Shown: positions 35,239-44,810, counted from the stretch's first letter. The stretch is DNA of 64,000 nt from Spongiimicrobium salis (GCF_043678055.1 NZ_JBHEQA010000001.1:62001-126000), one strand, 5' to 3'. Notes: generated from the sequence alone by a model not told the origin. Translations and numbers: made by a program.

Positions 35239-35958
35239 TTACTTCGAAGCTATAATATCTATTTTTTGAATTGCCGATGCTTCAAAACCGTCTAATAAAA
35301 CAGGGGCATTTTCCATAAGTGCTGCTGCTACTTTTCCTGTTAAATGAGCATCTCTGCCTGAATCATCTACAAAGGTATCAAAGATTGCATAAGTAGTTGC
35401 ATCTATTTTTATCGCATACCAAGATAAGGTCTCAGGCTCCTCACTTACTAATTGTCTCCCTATATTAAGAAAATTCTCAACATCTGTTGTCGTTGTTTCT
35501 TTAGATTTCATAGTAACAAACAAGCCTTTGTTTTGCAGCCCAGATTTATGATTAGTGGCTACTACATCTATTGTTTGAATATCTGTGCTAGGATTAAAAT
35601 TCTCTAATAAATCCCCAGCATTAGCTAATAATGCCTTCGCAACTTTACCTTTTAAATGCGCTTGTCTACCTTCTTCTACTTCGAAAGTATCGTATATACC
35701 AAAGGTGTTTTCATTTATCTGAAAAGCAAACCAAGATACGGTTTGAGGTTCTTGATTGACAAATTCCAATCCACCAAGCAAGAATTTTTTAACCTCTTGC
35801 TCTTTTCCTTGTTTTGCTTTCATAATTACCAATAATCCGATAGTTTCATTTTTTGTACTGTTCATAATGTGCGTGTTTTTAGATTTTGAAAATGTTTGAA
35901 TTGTAAATCCTAGCAAAAAAACCAGGAGTGCTAATTTTAATGGGACTGTAATTTTCAT
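35239..35958 (-). CDS. Exported protein with two antibiotic-biosynthesis-monooxygenase-like domains
   Basis: The frame extends to 36114, but the ATG at 35958 starts a clean signal peptide (MKITVPLKLALLVFLLGF) and is preceded by AAGAAGAA, giving 239 residues. Two tandem ABM/ferredoxin-like domains follow (~42-135 and ~145-239). They share the pattern L-[LF]-V-x-M-K-[AS]-K, E-P-[QE]-T-[VL]-S-W-[FY]-A, [YF]-[DV]-[TD]...G-R-[QD]-A-H-L-x-G-K-V-A. Duplicated ABM domains are known in quinone-type monooxygenases and in proteins of unknown role; export is unusual. The residues 36-114 upstream of the chosen Met look untranslated. Confidence 0.75.
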   Translation of the reverse strand: MKITVPLKLALLVFLLGFTIQTFSKSKNTHIMNSTKNETIGLLVIMKAKQGKEQEVKKFLLGGLEFVNQEPQTVSWFAFQINENTFGIYDTFEVEEGRQAHLKGKVAKALLANAGDLLENFNPSTDIQTIDVVATNHKSGLQNKGLFVTMKSKETTTTDVENFLNIGRQLVSEEPETLSWYAIKIDATTYAIFDTFVDDSGRDAHLTGKVAAALMENAPVLLDGFEASAIQKIDIIASK

Positions 35959-36234
35959 TTCTTCTTGTTTTTTGTTACCCTGCAAATTTGAGGCGAAGCA
36001 AGTGACCATGGAATGGACGTTTAATACTATAGCATGGACAATTTTCAAAAAAGTATTACTATTGAATCCCGTATGCACAGAACAACCTATATAAAAAATA
36101 GCTGCTTCGCCCAACCCCTATGGTTTTGGGCTTTTTTATTATCTTTCCTCTAACTGAAGGGTGTTGCAAATGAAGTTTGCCACTTTTCATATACAAACCG
36201 TTGTGCTCCATTACGACCAATAATGCTATAACCG

Positions 36235-36939
36235 ATGAAGATTTTTAGAAAAACTCGACAAAATTTGCTTTCCATAGGAAAGCTTAACAAGTATTTTAAG
36301 TACGCCGTTGGAGAGATTTTATTAGTGGTACTAGGGATACTAATTGCCGTTAAGATCAACAATTGGAATATTGCCTTTCAAAATGAAGAAAAGGAGATAC
36401 TCTATCTCACCAGACTTACCACAAATTTAGGCTCTGACAAAAGACTTTATGAGTCGATTATGAGTAAAGACAGTTTACTTATAGCTACCCTAAATGAGGT
36501 AAAAATGAACTTATCAAATTATGCTATGTCCATGACTGGCAGTGTTAGCGATTTCGACTTTTTAACTACAGGATATAAGTTTAGTTCCAATACCACGGTG
36601 ATCGATAATCTTGTATCATCAGGGCAAATAGAATTATTGAGAAGCAATTATCTCGTAGAAGACATTTTAGTGTACTACAGACAAACAAAACTTTTTGAAA
36701 CAACAATCGATGCCGCAATACTAGCTCAAAACAAGGAAACCATTAATAACTTGATATTAAAATTTAGCGCAAAGAATAAAACGGATACGGATTATCTAGA
36801 GCTGCTTCAGAATTATATCAATTTTAGAATCCACTTAATTGAAAAACAAATCAAAAGTTATAATTTTCAAAAAAAACGCGTAGAAAAATTAATAGATAAA
36901 GTGAATGAGGAAATTGTTTTAATTGAAACTGTGTACTAG
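36235..36939 (+). CDS. DUF6090 family membrane protein (first copy)
   Basis: This 234-residue protein has a conserved N-terminal block, K-I-F-R-K-T-R-Q-N-L-L-S, then K-Y-F-K-Y-A-V-G-E-I-L-L-V-V-L-G-I-L-I-A. The membrane helix is at ~23-42 and N-N-W follows at ~44. This is the signature of the Flavobacterial DUF6090 family. The rest is helical and probably extracytoplasmic. Function unknown. A second copy lies at 43079, and both are preceded by related GTTGTGCT-CAT motifs. Confidence 0.8.
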   Translation: MKIFRKTRQNLLSIGKLNKYFKYAVGEILLVVLGILIAVKINNWNIAFQNEEKEILYLTRLTTNLGSDKRLYESIMSKDSLLIATLNEVKMNLSNYAMSMTGSVSDFDFLTTGYKFSSNTTVIDNLVSSGQIELLRSNYLVEDILVYYRQTKLFETTIDAAILAQNKETINNLILKFSAKNKTDTDYLELLQNYINFRIHLIEKQIKSYNFQKKRVEKLIDKVNEEIVLIETVY

Positions 36940-37112
36940 AAAATAAACTTAGGATGGCTATAATTCCGTGCTAACACCCTTCCAAAAAGAATATTTACTA
37001 CTTTTAATAAAAAGACAACACCAAAAGGAATGATTTCGTCTTTCGCTCACCAAGCCGCCAAAAATGCACCGAAATCATAGCCGATACCCTTAGTCACAAT
37101 GCAAACCAACTA

Positions 37113-37742
37113 ATGAGTCAAAAGATAATTACAATTATGATTTTATCCTCTATATTAGGTTTTTTTGGATGTAAAAAGCAATCTGAAAAATCTAAAGAAG
37201 AAACAGAAATGGATGCGATTTTAGATGACTGGAATAATCGAAAAATTTATAAGGTCCTGACACCTAAGATTATTAATAGTATACCCGATGAGAATCTTGA
37301 ACAAGCTATTTTTGACAATATTTATGAAAACATAAAAAATGACTTTGATAGTGAATTTCAGAATATAAAAAAACTATCTAAAAGGCAACAATCATTTTGG
37401 TCTACTTGGGTATTAGAAGGGGAAGTTAATAATGGCGGATTTAATCAATTTTACTTTAATTCCAGTGGTCAATTCGCAAAAATGGCAGAAACTGGATTTA
37501 AAACATTTGGAGCTGAAAAATATGCTGAGTTAACTCAACGTGCAAATAAAATTTATGCTGAAAATAAAAAGAGATTAGCAGAGTTTGATGATGGAAGTTT
37601 AGATAGTTTTAGTGAATCCTATAAAGACAATTCATTAAATAAACTTGATGATGAATTTTATGACTTAGGAGATGAGGAAAATATAGGTGAATTACGAATT
37701 AAATATATTCGAGAACACCTAACTGAGTTCGTAAAAAAATAA
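37113..37742 (+). CDS. DUF4375 (DMP19-like) lipoprotein
   Basis: This 209-residue protein has a signal peptide with lipobox L-G-F-F-G-C (Cys20). Residues ~75-205 match the DUF4375/DMP19 pattern, including V-L-E-G-E-V-N-N-G-G-F-N-Q-F-Y-F-N-S-S-G and a later G-A-E-K-Y. DMP19 of Neisseria is described as a DNA mimic, but here the protein is exported, so that role is doubtful. It is followed 34 bp later by the CPCC gene. Confidence 0.75.
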   Translation: MSQKIITIMILSSILGFFGCKKQSEKSKEETEMDAILDDWNNRKIYKVLTPKIINSIPDENLEQAIFDNIYENIKNDFDSEFQNIKKLSKRQQSFWSTWVLEGEVNNGGFNQFYFNSSGQFAKMAETGFKTFGAEKYAELTQRANKIYAENKKRLAEFDDGSLDSFSESYKDNSLNKLDDEFYDLGDEENIGELRIKYIREHLTEFVKK

Positions 37743-37776
37743 GGCAAAGTGGCTAACGATGTATAAGAAAACGGAC

Positions 37777-38049
37777 ATGAAAATTGAACTAGACGAATAT
37801 TGCCCGAGTTGTGATTACAATACTTTCAAAAAAAGTGAAAGATTGCAATATTCAATTTGTCCAATCTGTTTTTGGGAAGATGATCCAATTCAATTTGAAG
37901 AACCTGATTGCAAAAGTGGAGCAAATAGGGTTTCTTTAATTCAAGCAAGAAAGAACTTTATTGAATTTGGTTCTTGTGAAAAAGATATGATTAAGAATTG
38001 CCGAAAACCGAATAAAAAAGATATTAAAAAACCATTAGTGAATGGATGA
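37777..38049 (+). CDS. Cysteine-rich CPCC-family protein
   Basis: This 90-residue protein has a zinc-ribbon-like core: C-P-S-C at ~9-12 and C-P-I-C-F-W-E-D-D at ~30-38, then G-A-N-R-V-S-L-I-Q-A-R. This is typical of the CPCC family (often in toxin-immunity neighbourhoods). An ATG at 37759 is in frame, but it lies inside a boundary-like motif (GGCTAACGATGTATAAG), so the ATG at 37777 is preferred. It overlaps the next gene by 8 bp. Cytoplasmic; exact function unknown. Confidence 0.75.
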   Translation: MKIELDEYCPSCDYNTFKKSERLQYSICPICFWEDDPIQFEEPDCKSGANRVSLIQARKNFIEFGSCEKDMIKNCRKPNKKDIKKPLVNG

Positions 38050-38419
38050 AAGAGCTTTCAAAACGTTGACTGAATACTTAGAAAGAGTTCCAGCAATAAA
38101 TTCACCAATAGCAACAGGAAGTGATGAAGAAGGACTTTGGTGGATTAAATTCCAAATAGATATTCACAATGAATATGCTTGGAGTGTAGTTCAAGAATTG
38201 GGTTGTGTAGTGAATTACTTATCAATAAATGAAAGGTTGCCGACAGTTTTTTATCCAGTTTCTCCTGCACCATACATGAATGGCGGACCAAGAGATTTTC
38301 TTTCTTGGGTAATAGAAACCAAGGACAAAGAATTCAAACCGGGGACATTGAAAAAATGGTTAGAAGGAAGATTGCCAAATCCGCTAGATGATGTAGAGCA
38401 ATGGAATTTGGATGAATAA
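38042..38419 (+). CDS. Small cytoplasmic protein of unknown function, CPCC partner
   Basis: This 125-residue soluble protein has no signal or membrane segment. Features are G-L-W-W-I-K-F-Q-I-D-I, W-S-V-V-Q-E-L-G, F-Y-P-V-S-P-A-P-Y-M-N-G-G-P and an acidic C-terminus. No family was recognised with confidence. Small, acidic, single-domain proteins paired with CPCC proteins are sometimes immunity proteins; here that is only a guess. It starts within the CPCC gene, so the two are translated together. Confidence 0.6.
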   Translation: MDERAFKTLTEYLERVPAINSPIATGSDEEGLWWIKFQIDIHNEYAWSVVQELGCVVNYLSINERLPTVFYPVSPAPYMNGGPRDFLSWVIETKDKEFKPGTLKKWLEGRLPNPLDDVEQWNLDE

Positions 38420-38589
38420 TAAAGATAAAATAAAACGGGTTACAACACGGCACATAACAAATAGGACGTTCGGTGAAATACGAAGGTTCAGTACTATTTA
38501 AGAACGTAATCAAATTGCTGATTTGGTTATTAAATGGAAATTAATAGTCCGTTGGACAAGCACTCAAGTGTTTCGATCGTGGACTGCTA

Positions 38590-41500
38590 TTACCTTCCTT
38601 TTTTCTTGCCCAAAGAAACCTTATAGTCATCTATGTTTCCCCTAACCTTTAGATTGAGATACTTTATTTTTTTGCTGGGATCCACTTCTACGATTTCATC
38701 CTCTTGCTCCTCACTAAGGACCTCATTTTTCTTCTTTCCAAATAATTTATGCCAGGCCGCTTTTCGTACCGTTTTCCAGGGAATACGCAAATAATAATCA
38801 ATGTTTTGATCTTTATCGTGCGTCCCGGATAATTCCATATGCCCTAAAGTGGATTCGATCGTCATTGCCGGAATATTAATCTTTCCTTTCTCTATATTCA
38901 AGCTATTTTGCAGGGTATCAAACTTAATGTTCTTCAGGTTTTTATCGCCCATATAATCTGAAAGGGCCAACATGGGGTTGTAGTTTTTTAGTCTTCCATT
39001 CAATATTTTTACATCCATTTCTAGGGTAGACTGGTCCAAATCTGGCACTAAATCTGGGTATACTCTAATTTTCCCTTTAATACTAGAAGTAATTTTCCCT
39101 TGCAAATTTTCTGAAACGAGGTGGTCTTGCCCAAAATTTTCAAATTTGAACAGTAATTTATCCAAATCAACATTGGTCATGACCAAATCTGGCTGCATAT
39201 AGATATGTTTTGGATCGCTCCCATTGAAATATCCATTTAATCGAATATTCCCCCCTGCAGCATCCATCTGTAATGTATCTACATAAATGTAATGACCGGG
39301 TGTTGTTCTTAGATCCGCTTTGATGTTTTGAAGATCTATTCTATGGTATATAAAATGAGCGATATCTGCCTTGAATTGCATATCCGTAAAGGGCAACTCA
39401 TATACATTAAAAGCATCTGCATGTGCTTTTACATCTGCAGTTTTTGAAGCTACACTTTCTGTCGATTTTGGGGCATTTAGATCAAAATTAAAAAGCGCGT
39501 CAAAGTCGATATAATTTGCCTTTAATTGGAAATAATTATCTCTTTTTCTTATTTGTGGATCTTCTCCCAAATAGTAATTCAAATCGAAATTAAAATTGGT
39601 GGCCCCAATTTCCCCATGGAAGTCATTTATGACCAAGTGTTCCTCTTCATAATGTATGTTTCCTTTAAAGTGATCAAAGCGAAGCGGATGCAATTTCATC
39701 TTTGTATCCAATTTGTCCAACGTCAAATCAATGGAATGTAAGACCGAATCTTTATAATGCATACTGGACGTAAAATGCAGTGCCAAATCATCAAAAGTTT
39801 CATGTCGGTATTCTTTTGGAACATAATTTTCCCCCTTGTACGAGAAGACATCTTCCAGTCTCAAGGTATTGGAAGTAAGATTGATATCTAAATTGACATC
39901 CCCATTAAGCTGGGGTTGCATCCAAAAGGCATACTCATATATCCGTCCATCAAAATGAAAATCACTATCATCCACAAAACCTGTAAAATCTACGATTTCC
40001 AAATCGTTGTCATCGATCAATATATCGGCATGAAAATCATGTAGTTTATGCGGATAATGTTTTAAGTCTGCATACAAGCTATCGATAAAGAATTCTCCTT
40101 TGGGGAGATATTGAGATGCCGTAAAATCTTTCGCAGAAGTCTTAAAAGAAAGTCCCAAACTCAGGTCTTTTATTTGTTCATCGACTCCGATTTGGACAGT
40201 ATCCTGTTTTGAAAAACCTGTTAATTGCGCCAGATCCAAATTCTTGGAGGCAATATCCAAATGGGCTTCTACAGGGATATTGGTATGATGCACAATTGCA
40301 GGTAAGTCCGAAAGATATCCTTTAAGGGATAGGTCCGAATTTCCCATCAACAATTCAAATTGGTTTAGGGTCGCTTCCGTGCCATTCATTACTAAATGTG
40401 CATTCAGATCATGCAACGGAGCAGGGAGTTCTTTTGCGACTAAACTCAGGTCTTTTACGAGCAATTCTGCAAAGTAGGCTTGATTGAATTTTTGTAATAC
40501 CATTTCGGGTTTCCCAATATCAATGATATCGTGAAAGTTCATTTTGAGCGAAACTTGTCCAGAAGCCTCTTGTACCTGCTCCAATTCACAAAAATCCGCT
40601 ATAAAACCCAGATTGAAATTCGAGTCTATCCTCATATCCACTTCTGGGGATTCAAAATTCTTTACAAAAAGGGCCCCTTTAAATTCTCCTTCTTCCAAAG
40701 AGGCCGTCATATTGGTCAGAGAAAATTCCATGGTACTTGCATTCCTGTTTTTTCCATTGGTAAAATGACCGTTGAAGCCCATATTATCGATCTTCTTTCC
40801 TCTATTTGTATTTTCCAAAAAGGCCTTTCCAGCTCCAAAATCAGCCTTGATAAAGGGTCTATTTCCTTTGTTTGCAGGTCCTTGAATACGTGCATTAAAA
40901 TAAATTTCGCCTGCATTTTTGTATTTCTCCAATACGGGTATTACATCGGTTGGAGCAAAAGCAAAGAGCATATCAAAATTGGGCTTTGTTCCCTTTATAA
41001 AAAGATCTAGATCAACATCATTTTTTATATCTATACTCCCTTCCAATTCAAAATCCCCATTTTCCATTTGAATACCTGAAGGTTGTATCTCAAGAATGCC
41101 CGTGTCTTCATTAAATACCATATCCGTATGCACTTCAAAATGTTTTTTATGGATAAAGGTGGTATCGCCATCTTTGATGACATTCAACTCAAAATTGGTA
41201 TCTATATGGCCCGCAATGATACTATCTTTCCGGTTAAAACCCCCTGTTCCCTCATAGATGAATTTTTCAACATCGGTATTCGTGGCTTCATCCAAAGTAT
41301 GAACATCTAGATTTTTGAATTGAATCTTTTTTAAATGAATGTTGGTGGAAGGTGTTTCTGTTTCAGAGGTACTCGCTAGCGAATTTTGAATATTGGTGGT
41401 ATTATTTTCATGGATTACAAGATTGAAAACGCCCTCCTCCACAAGTAAAGATTGAATATCGTAATTTCCTTTTACCATATCCCAAAGGTTAAAACCTACG

Positions 41501-41784
41501 TATATATCTTCCACTTGCATGATGATGGGGGCATTGTCCTTTTTTGTTTCCAAGATTTGCACATCATACACCTTTATGGAGATATAGGGGAAGTTGTCAA
41601 AAAGGGACAATTCACTTTCACCAATGCTAATAAGGCCCTTATGTTCCTTATTTAGTTTTGAAATCTCCTCTTTAATAATTTCAGATTGGTTGCTCTGAAT
41701 ATATAGTATTCCCCCTCCTACCAGCAAAATTGGCACTAGGATCAGTACTACTAAAATTCGTTTCCAGAATTTTTTAATCTTCAA
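38590..41784 (-). CDS. AsmA-family envelope protein
   Basis: This 1064-residue protein has a basic N-terminus and one membrane helix at ~10-30. A very long, repetitive beta-strand region follows with the AsmA N-terminal pattern (F-P-Y-I-S-I-K-V-Y-D-V-Q-I) and an AsmA_2-like C-terminal part with L-Q-G-K-I-T-S-S-I-K-G-K and N-G-R-L-K-N-Y. AsmA/TamB-like proteins are thought to form periplasmic bridges for lipid transport to the outer membrane. It is a single gene; the opposite-strand DUF1028 gene starts ~425 bp away. Confidence 0.85.
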   Translation of the reverse strand: MKIKKFWKRILVVLILVPILLVGGGILYIQSNQSEIIKEEISKLNKEHKGLISIGESELSLFDNFPYISIKVYDVQILETKKDNAPIIMQVEDIYVGFNLWDMVKGNYDIQSLLVEEGVFNLVIHENNTTNIQNSLASTSETETPSTNIHLKKIQFKNLDVHTLDEATNTDVEKFIYEGTGGFNRKDSIIAGHIDTNFELNVIKDGDTTFIHKKHFEVHTDMVFNEDTGILEIQPSGIQMENGDFELEGSIDIKNDVDLDLFIKGTKPNFDMLFAFAPTDVIPVLEKYKNAGEIYFNARIQGPANKGNRPFIKADFGAGKAFLENTNRGKKIDNMGFNGHFTNGKNRNASTMEFSLTNMTASLEEGEFKGALFVKNFESPEVDMRIDSNFNLGFIADFCELEQVQEASGQVSLKMNFHDIIDIGKPEMVLQKFNQAYFAELLVKDLSLVAKELPAPLHDLNAHLVMNGTEATLNQFELLMGNSDLSLKGYLSDLPAIVHHTNIPVEAHLDIASKNLDLAQLTGFSKQDTVQIGVDEQIKDLSLGLSFKTSAKDFTASQYLPKGEFFIDSLYADLKHYPHKLHDFHADILIDDNDLEIVDFTGFVDDSDFHFDGRIYEYAFWMQPQLNGDVNLDINLTSNTLRLEDVFSYKGENYVPKEYRHETFDDLALHFTSSMHYKDSVLHSIDLTLDKLDTKMKLHPLRFDHFKGNIHYEEEHLVINDFHGEIGATNFNFDLNYYLGEDPQIRKRDNYFQLKANYIDFDALFNFDLNAPKSTESVASKTADVKAHADAFNVYELPFTDMQFKADIAHFIYHRIDLQNIKADLRTTPGHYIYVDTLQMDAAGGNIRLNGYFNGSDPKHIYMQPDLVMTNVDLDKLLFKFENFGQDHLVSENLQGKITSSIKGKIRVYPDLVPDLDQSTLEMDVKILNGRLKNYNPMLALSDYMGDKNLKNIKFDTLQNSLNIEKGKINIPAMTIESTLGHMELSGTHDKDQNIDYYLRIPWKTVRKAAWHKLFGKKKNEVLSEEQEDEIVEVDPSKKIKYLNLKVRGNIDDYKVSLGKKKGR

Positions 41785-42209
41785 GGCAACTGTTTTTAAG
41801 GTTCAGAAAGGGGTTTCCTCTTTAAAGTAACGTAGGAGTATGAGGAATTCTTATTTTAGCATGCCATTTAGTTTTCATCCAAGGGAGCATCCCCGTTGCT
41901 TAAGAAGGTTTTTGCGTTAAACTAAGTTTCGGCAATCGATCATTATGCTGCTTTTTTTGTTCCTGTACTTCAATTCCAGATTCAGTTGAGTTTAACTATC
42001 CAATTCGTATTTGATGCTTCTTCAGAAATGCTATGAATATCCGAAGGGTTCCCATTAAAGAATGGATCCTAAGACTTAAAATTTCGACACACGGAACATC
42101 TCTAACAACTCAATTTATACGCCATAAACGGCAATTCCATATTCAAAATATGATCAGAGTGTAACAAAACTAAATTTGTTTGGTCTTTAAACAAATAACT
42201 ATACTACCT
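41785..42209. other. Intergenic region between divergent AsmA and DUF1028 genes
   Basis: No gene is supported here. TAAATTTG at 42171-42178 matches a Bacteroidota -7 box on the plus strand and could serve the DUF1028 gene, but I see no good -33 box at the right distance. The rest shows no repeat or strong hairpin. Confidence 0.4.
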
Positions 42210-42920
42210 ATGGAAAAGAAAGCTATCTCACTATTCATCCTATTCTTTGTACTTTTTTCAACACATTCCTATGCTACTTGGTCTATAATTGCTGTGGATC
42301 GTAAAACCGGTGAGATTGGAATTGTAGGTGCTTCCTGCACTTTTGATGTGTCCGGAATTGCGTCCATTGAACCAGGAAAAGGGGCCATTGTAGTACAAGC
42401 ATCAAGTAATTATTTTGCCCGTATGAGAGGCGTTTCGCTTATGGAAAATAATGCTTCTGCCCAAGAAATCTTAGCTGCCATGAAGGCAAAACGTTTTGAA
42501 CCAGAACAACAGCAATATGGGGTAGTGTTATTGAAAGAAGGGACAAGGCCGCTGGTATATTCTGGTACTGAAATTGCGGATTGGAACGGCGAAATGATCG
42601 ACGAAGATTTTGCAGTAATGGGCAATATACTTTTTGGGGAGCAAGTGGTTAAAAAAGCCTATGATGCCTTTAATCAAAATAGGGATAAATCTTTGGCCGA
42701 GCGGTTGATGCTGGCACTCAAAGCCGGAGAAGAAGCTGGAGGGGATAAAAGATGTGGCACACAATATGCAAGATCAGCCTTTATCATGGTGTACAAACCC
42801 AAAGATGGTGCTATTTTAAAACTAGCGATACAAGGAATAGAAGAGGGTGGAAAACCTGCGGTAACTTTACTACATAAAAAATTTGAATTTTGGCGTAAAG
42901 AGGAAAAAGACAAAAAATAA
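42210..42920 (+). CDS. DUF1028 family exported protein (Ntn-hydrolase-like)
   Basis: The start at 42210 (ATG) is chosen over an upstream TTG because it begins a signal peptide (MEKKAISLFILFFVLFSTHS, cleavage before TWS). The mature protein begins T-W-S-I-I-A-V-D-x-x-T-G-E-I-G-I-V-G-A-S, the conserved opening of DUF1028 proteins. These have an Ntn-hydrolase-like fold and may be peptidases or amidases of unknown substrate. Total length is 236 residues. A strong terminator follows the stop by 27 bp. Confidence 0.85.
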   Translation: MEKKAISLFILFFVLFSTHSYATWSIIAVDRKTGEIGIVGASCTFDVSGIASIEPGKGAIVVQASSNYFARMRGVSLMENNASAQEILAAMKAKRFEPEQQQYGVVLLKEGTRPLVYSGTEIADWNGEMIDEDFAVMGNILFGEQVVKKAYDAFNQNRDKSLAERLMLALKAGEEAGGDKRCGTQYARSAFIMVYKPKDGAILKLAIQGIEEGGKPAVTLLHKKFEFWRKEEKDKK

Positions 42921-42947
42921 CGACCACTAACAAGGTGCATACGTCAT

Positions 42948-42985
42948 AGCGGTTTGAGTGTTCACTTAGACCGCTTTTCTTTTTT
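42948..42985 (+). terminator. Hairpin terminator after the DUF1028 gene
   Basis: A 13-bp stem with two G-U pairs (AGCGGTTTGAGTG at 42948-42960, CACTTAGACCGCT at 42963-42975) and a 2-base loop is followed by TTTCTTTTTT. Confidence 0.8.
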
Positions 42986-43078
42986 ATTATGTATATTACC
43001 AATAGAAAAATAGTTTCTTAATTCCGCTATTGTTCAAACACTAGACTGTTGTGCTTCATCATAACCAACCATTAACCA

Positions 43079-43858
43079 ATGATTAAATTCTTTAGAAAAA
43101 TCAGACAGAACCTGCTTTCAGAAGGAAAAACTGGAACGTATCTTAAATATGCTATTGGAGAGATTGTACTTGTCGTGATTGGAATTTTAATTGCACTTCA
43201 AATTAATAACTGGAAAGAAAACAGCAAAGAAAAAGATTTAGAACAAAGTTATTATTGCCTCCTACTGGATGACATTAAACAAGATAAACTACAAGTCAAT
43301 ACCTTAAAAAAATTGGTGTCTGAAAGAATTACATATTCAAATAAGGCCATTTCTGAAATTCAGAAAGAAAATTCAGATGCCACAGAGGTCGGAGTGAATT
43401 ATAGACTTTCTATTCGATTAGGGAGCCGAACATTTCAGCCTAATGATGCTACTTTCCAAGATATTAAATCGAGTGGAAACCTTGGAATTATTAGTGATAA
43501 GATTTTGCTAAAGAGGTTAAACAGCTATTTTAGAAATGTTGATGGGTATAGCGCAACAATTCTCACAAATGCCAATTTTGACTTTGAAAAAGTGTCTAGC
43601 TTTAAAAGTTTATTTGACATCGGCTTATTTAACTCCAATGATTATTTTTATAATACGATATTCACAAAAGAAATACGAGCTAACATCCAAAAAGACCTTC
43701 CGCAATACATTCCTAAGCATATAAAGCCTGAACTATATAGTACTGTGGTAATGGTAGGCCTGAACAATCAAAGACGCCTTGAATTATTAAAGCTTATAGA
43801 AAATGAAATTGACAAAGTATATAAAATTATAGCCAAAAAGTGTACTTCAAATACATAA
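43079..43858 (+). CDS. DUF6090 family membrane protein (second copy)
   Basis: This 259-residue paralogue of the protein at 36235 has the same opening block (K-F-F-R-K-I-R-Q-N-L-L-S), the same K-Y-A-I-G-E-I-V-L-V-V-I-G-I-L-I-A membrane helix at ~25-44 and N-N-W after it. The outer part is helical and diverged. Function unknown. The upstream motif CTGTTGTGCTTCATCATAAC resembles CCGTTGTGCTCCATTACGAC before the first copy. Confidence 0.8.
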   Translation: MIKFFRKIRQNLLSEGKTGTYLKYAIGEIVLVVIGILIALQINNWKENSKEKDLEQSYYCLLLDDIKQDKLQVNTLKKLVSERITYSNKAISEIQKENSDATEVGVNYRLSIRLGSRTFQPNDATFQDIKSSGNLGIISDKILLKRLNSYFRNVDGYSATILTNANFDFEKVSSFKSLFDIGLFNSNDYFYNTIFTKEIRANIQKDLPQYIPKHIKPELYSTVVMVGLNNQRRLELLKLIENEIDKVYKIIAKKCTSNT

Positions 43859-43977
43859 CGAAAGCACATAATTGCTATCATTCATTGCTGCGGCATGTTG
43901 CTAAGGAACTATTACACAAGGAACCCTATACAAAACCATTGTCCACAATTTTAACCAAGATGCTGAATTACGTATAA

Positions 43978-44367
43978 ATGACATTCTACGAAGAAAAACT
44001 AAGACATCTTAAAAATAGCTGTTATTCCAATGATAAACAGATTGAAGTTATTATAGAAACACGTCATTTCATTGATACTAATTTTGATAAAAACCTGAAA
44101 TTAGATTTTTTATCCCATACAAGATTTGTTTCTAAATTTCATTTACAACGCCTGTTCAAAAGATATTATGGGCAGACACCGCGACAATACTTAATCGATA
44201 AACGGATTGAGAAATCGAAAGAGAATTTAAAAAAAGGAATGACGGTTACAGAAACTTGTTTTGCTGTTGGTTTTGGAAGTCTAGGTTCATTCAGCACATT
44301 ATTCAAAACAAGAACAGGAAAATCTCCAAGCCAATTTCAAAAAGAGCAAGTTTCGAGAAGCAAATAA
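43978..44367 (+). CDS. Short AraC-type DNA-binding protein
   Basis: At 129 residues it is almost only an AraC DNA-binding domain. The first HTH is around L-D-F-L-S-H-T-R-F-V-S-K-F-H-L-Q-R-L-F. The second is VTETCFAVGFGSLGSFSTLF, followed by T-G-K-S-P-S-Q-F. There is no ligand-binding domain, as in MarA/SoxS-like stand-alone activators. It lies 47 bp before the VOC gene, which it probably controls. Confidence 0.88.
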   Translation: MTFYEEKLRHLKNSCYSNDKQIEVIIETRHFIDTNFDKNLKLDFLSHTRFVSKFHLQRLFKRYYGQTPRQYLIDKRIEKSKENLKKGMTVTETCFAVGFGSLGSFSTLFKTRTGKSPSQFQKEQVSRSK

Positions 44368-44414
44368 GGTTCAGATTTCCAAACTTTGGAAAATGAATAA
44401 AAAATTAAACAAAA

Positions 44415-44810
44415 ATGAAAGTAACACTTATTAGCATACCGGTTAGAGATCAAGAAAAAGCTTCAAAATTTTATACCGAAAAATTAGGTTTTATCATAAA
44501 AAAAGACGCTCCATTGGGGGATGGAAATAGATGGCTGACCCTGGTTTCACCCGAATGGCAAGATGGACCGGAACTATTATTGGAACCTGCGCCAAACCAT
44601 TTTGAACCTTGTAAAGTTTTCCAAGACGCTTTGATGGAAGCCGGAATTCCCTATACGCAATTTGATGTTGACAATGTTGATGCGGAATATGAACGACTCG
44701 TCAAACTTCAGGTGGACTTTAGTGTAAAACCAACGGAAATGGGAACAGTGAAATTTGCTGTTTTCAATGACACCTGCGGGAATAACATTCAAATTGTAGA
44801 GACCTTGTAA
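44415..44810 (+). CDS. VOC-superfamily (glyoxalase-like) protein
   Basis: This 131-residue protein has two paired beta-alpha-beta-beta-beta modules of the vicinal oxygen chelate fold. It starts V-T-L-I-S-I-P-V-R-D-Q-E-K-A-S-K-F-Y-T-E-K-L-G-F and ends F-N-D-T-C-G-N-N-I-Q-I-V-E. It belongs to the glyoxalase / bleomycin-resistance / dioxygenase group; the substrate is unknown. It follows a stand-alone AraC regulator, an arrangement common for small detoxifying enzymes. Confidence 0.88.
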   Translation: MKVTLISIPVRDQEKASKFYTEKLGFIIKKDAPLGDGNRWLTLVSPEWQDGPELLLEPAPNHFEPCKVFQDALMEAGIPYTQFDVDNVDAEYERLVKLQVDFSVKPTEMGTVKFAVFNDTCGNNIQIVETL

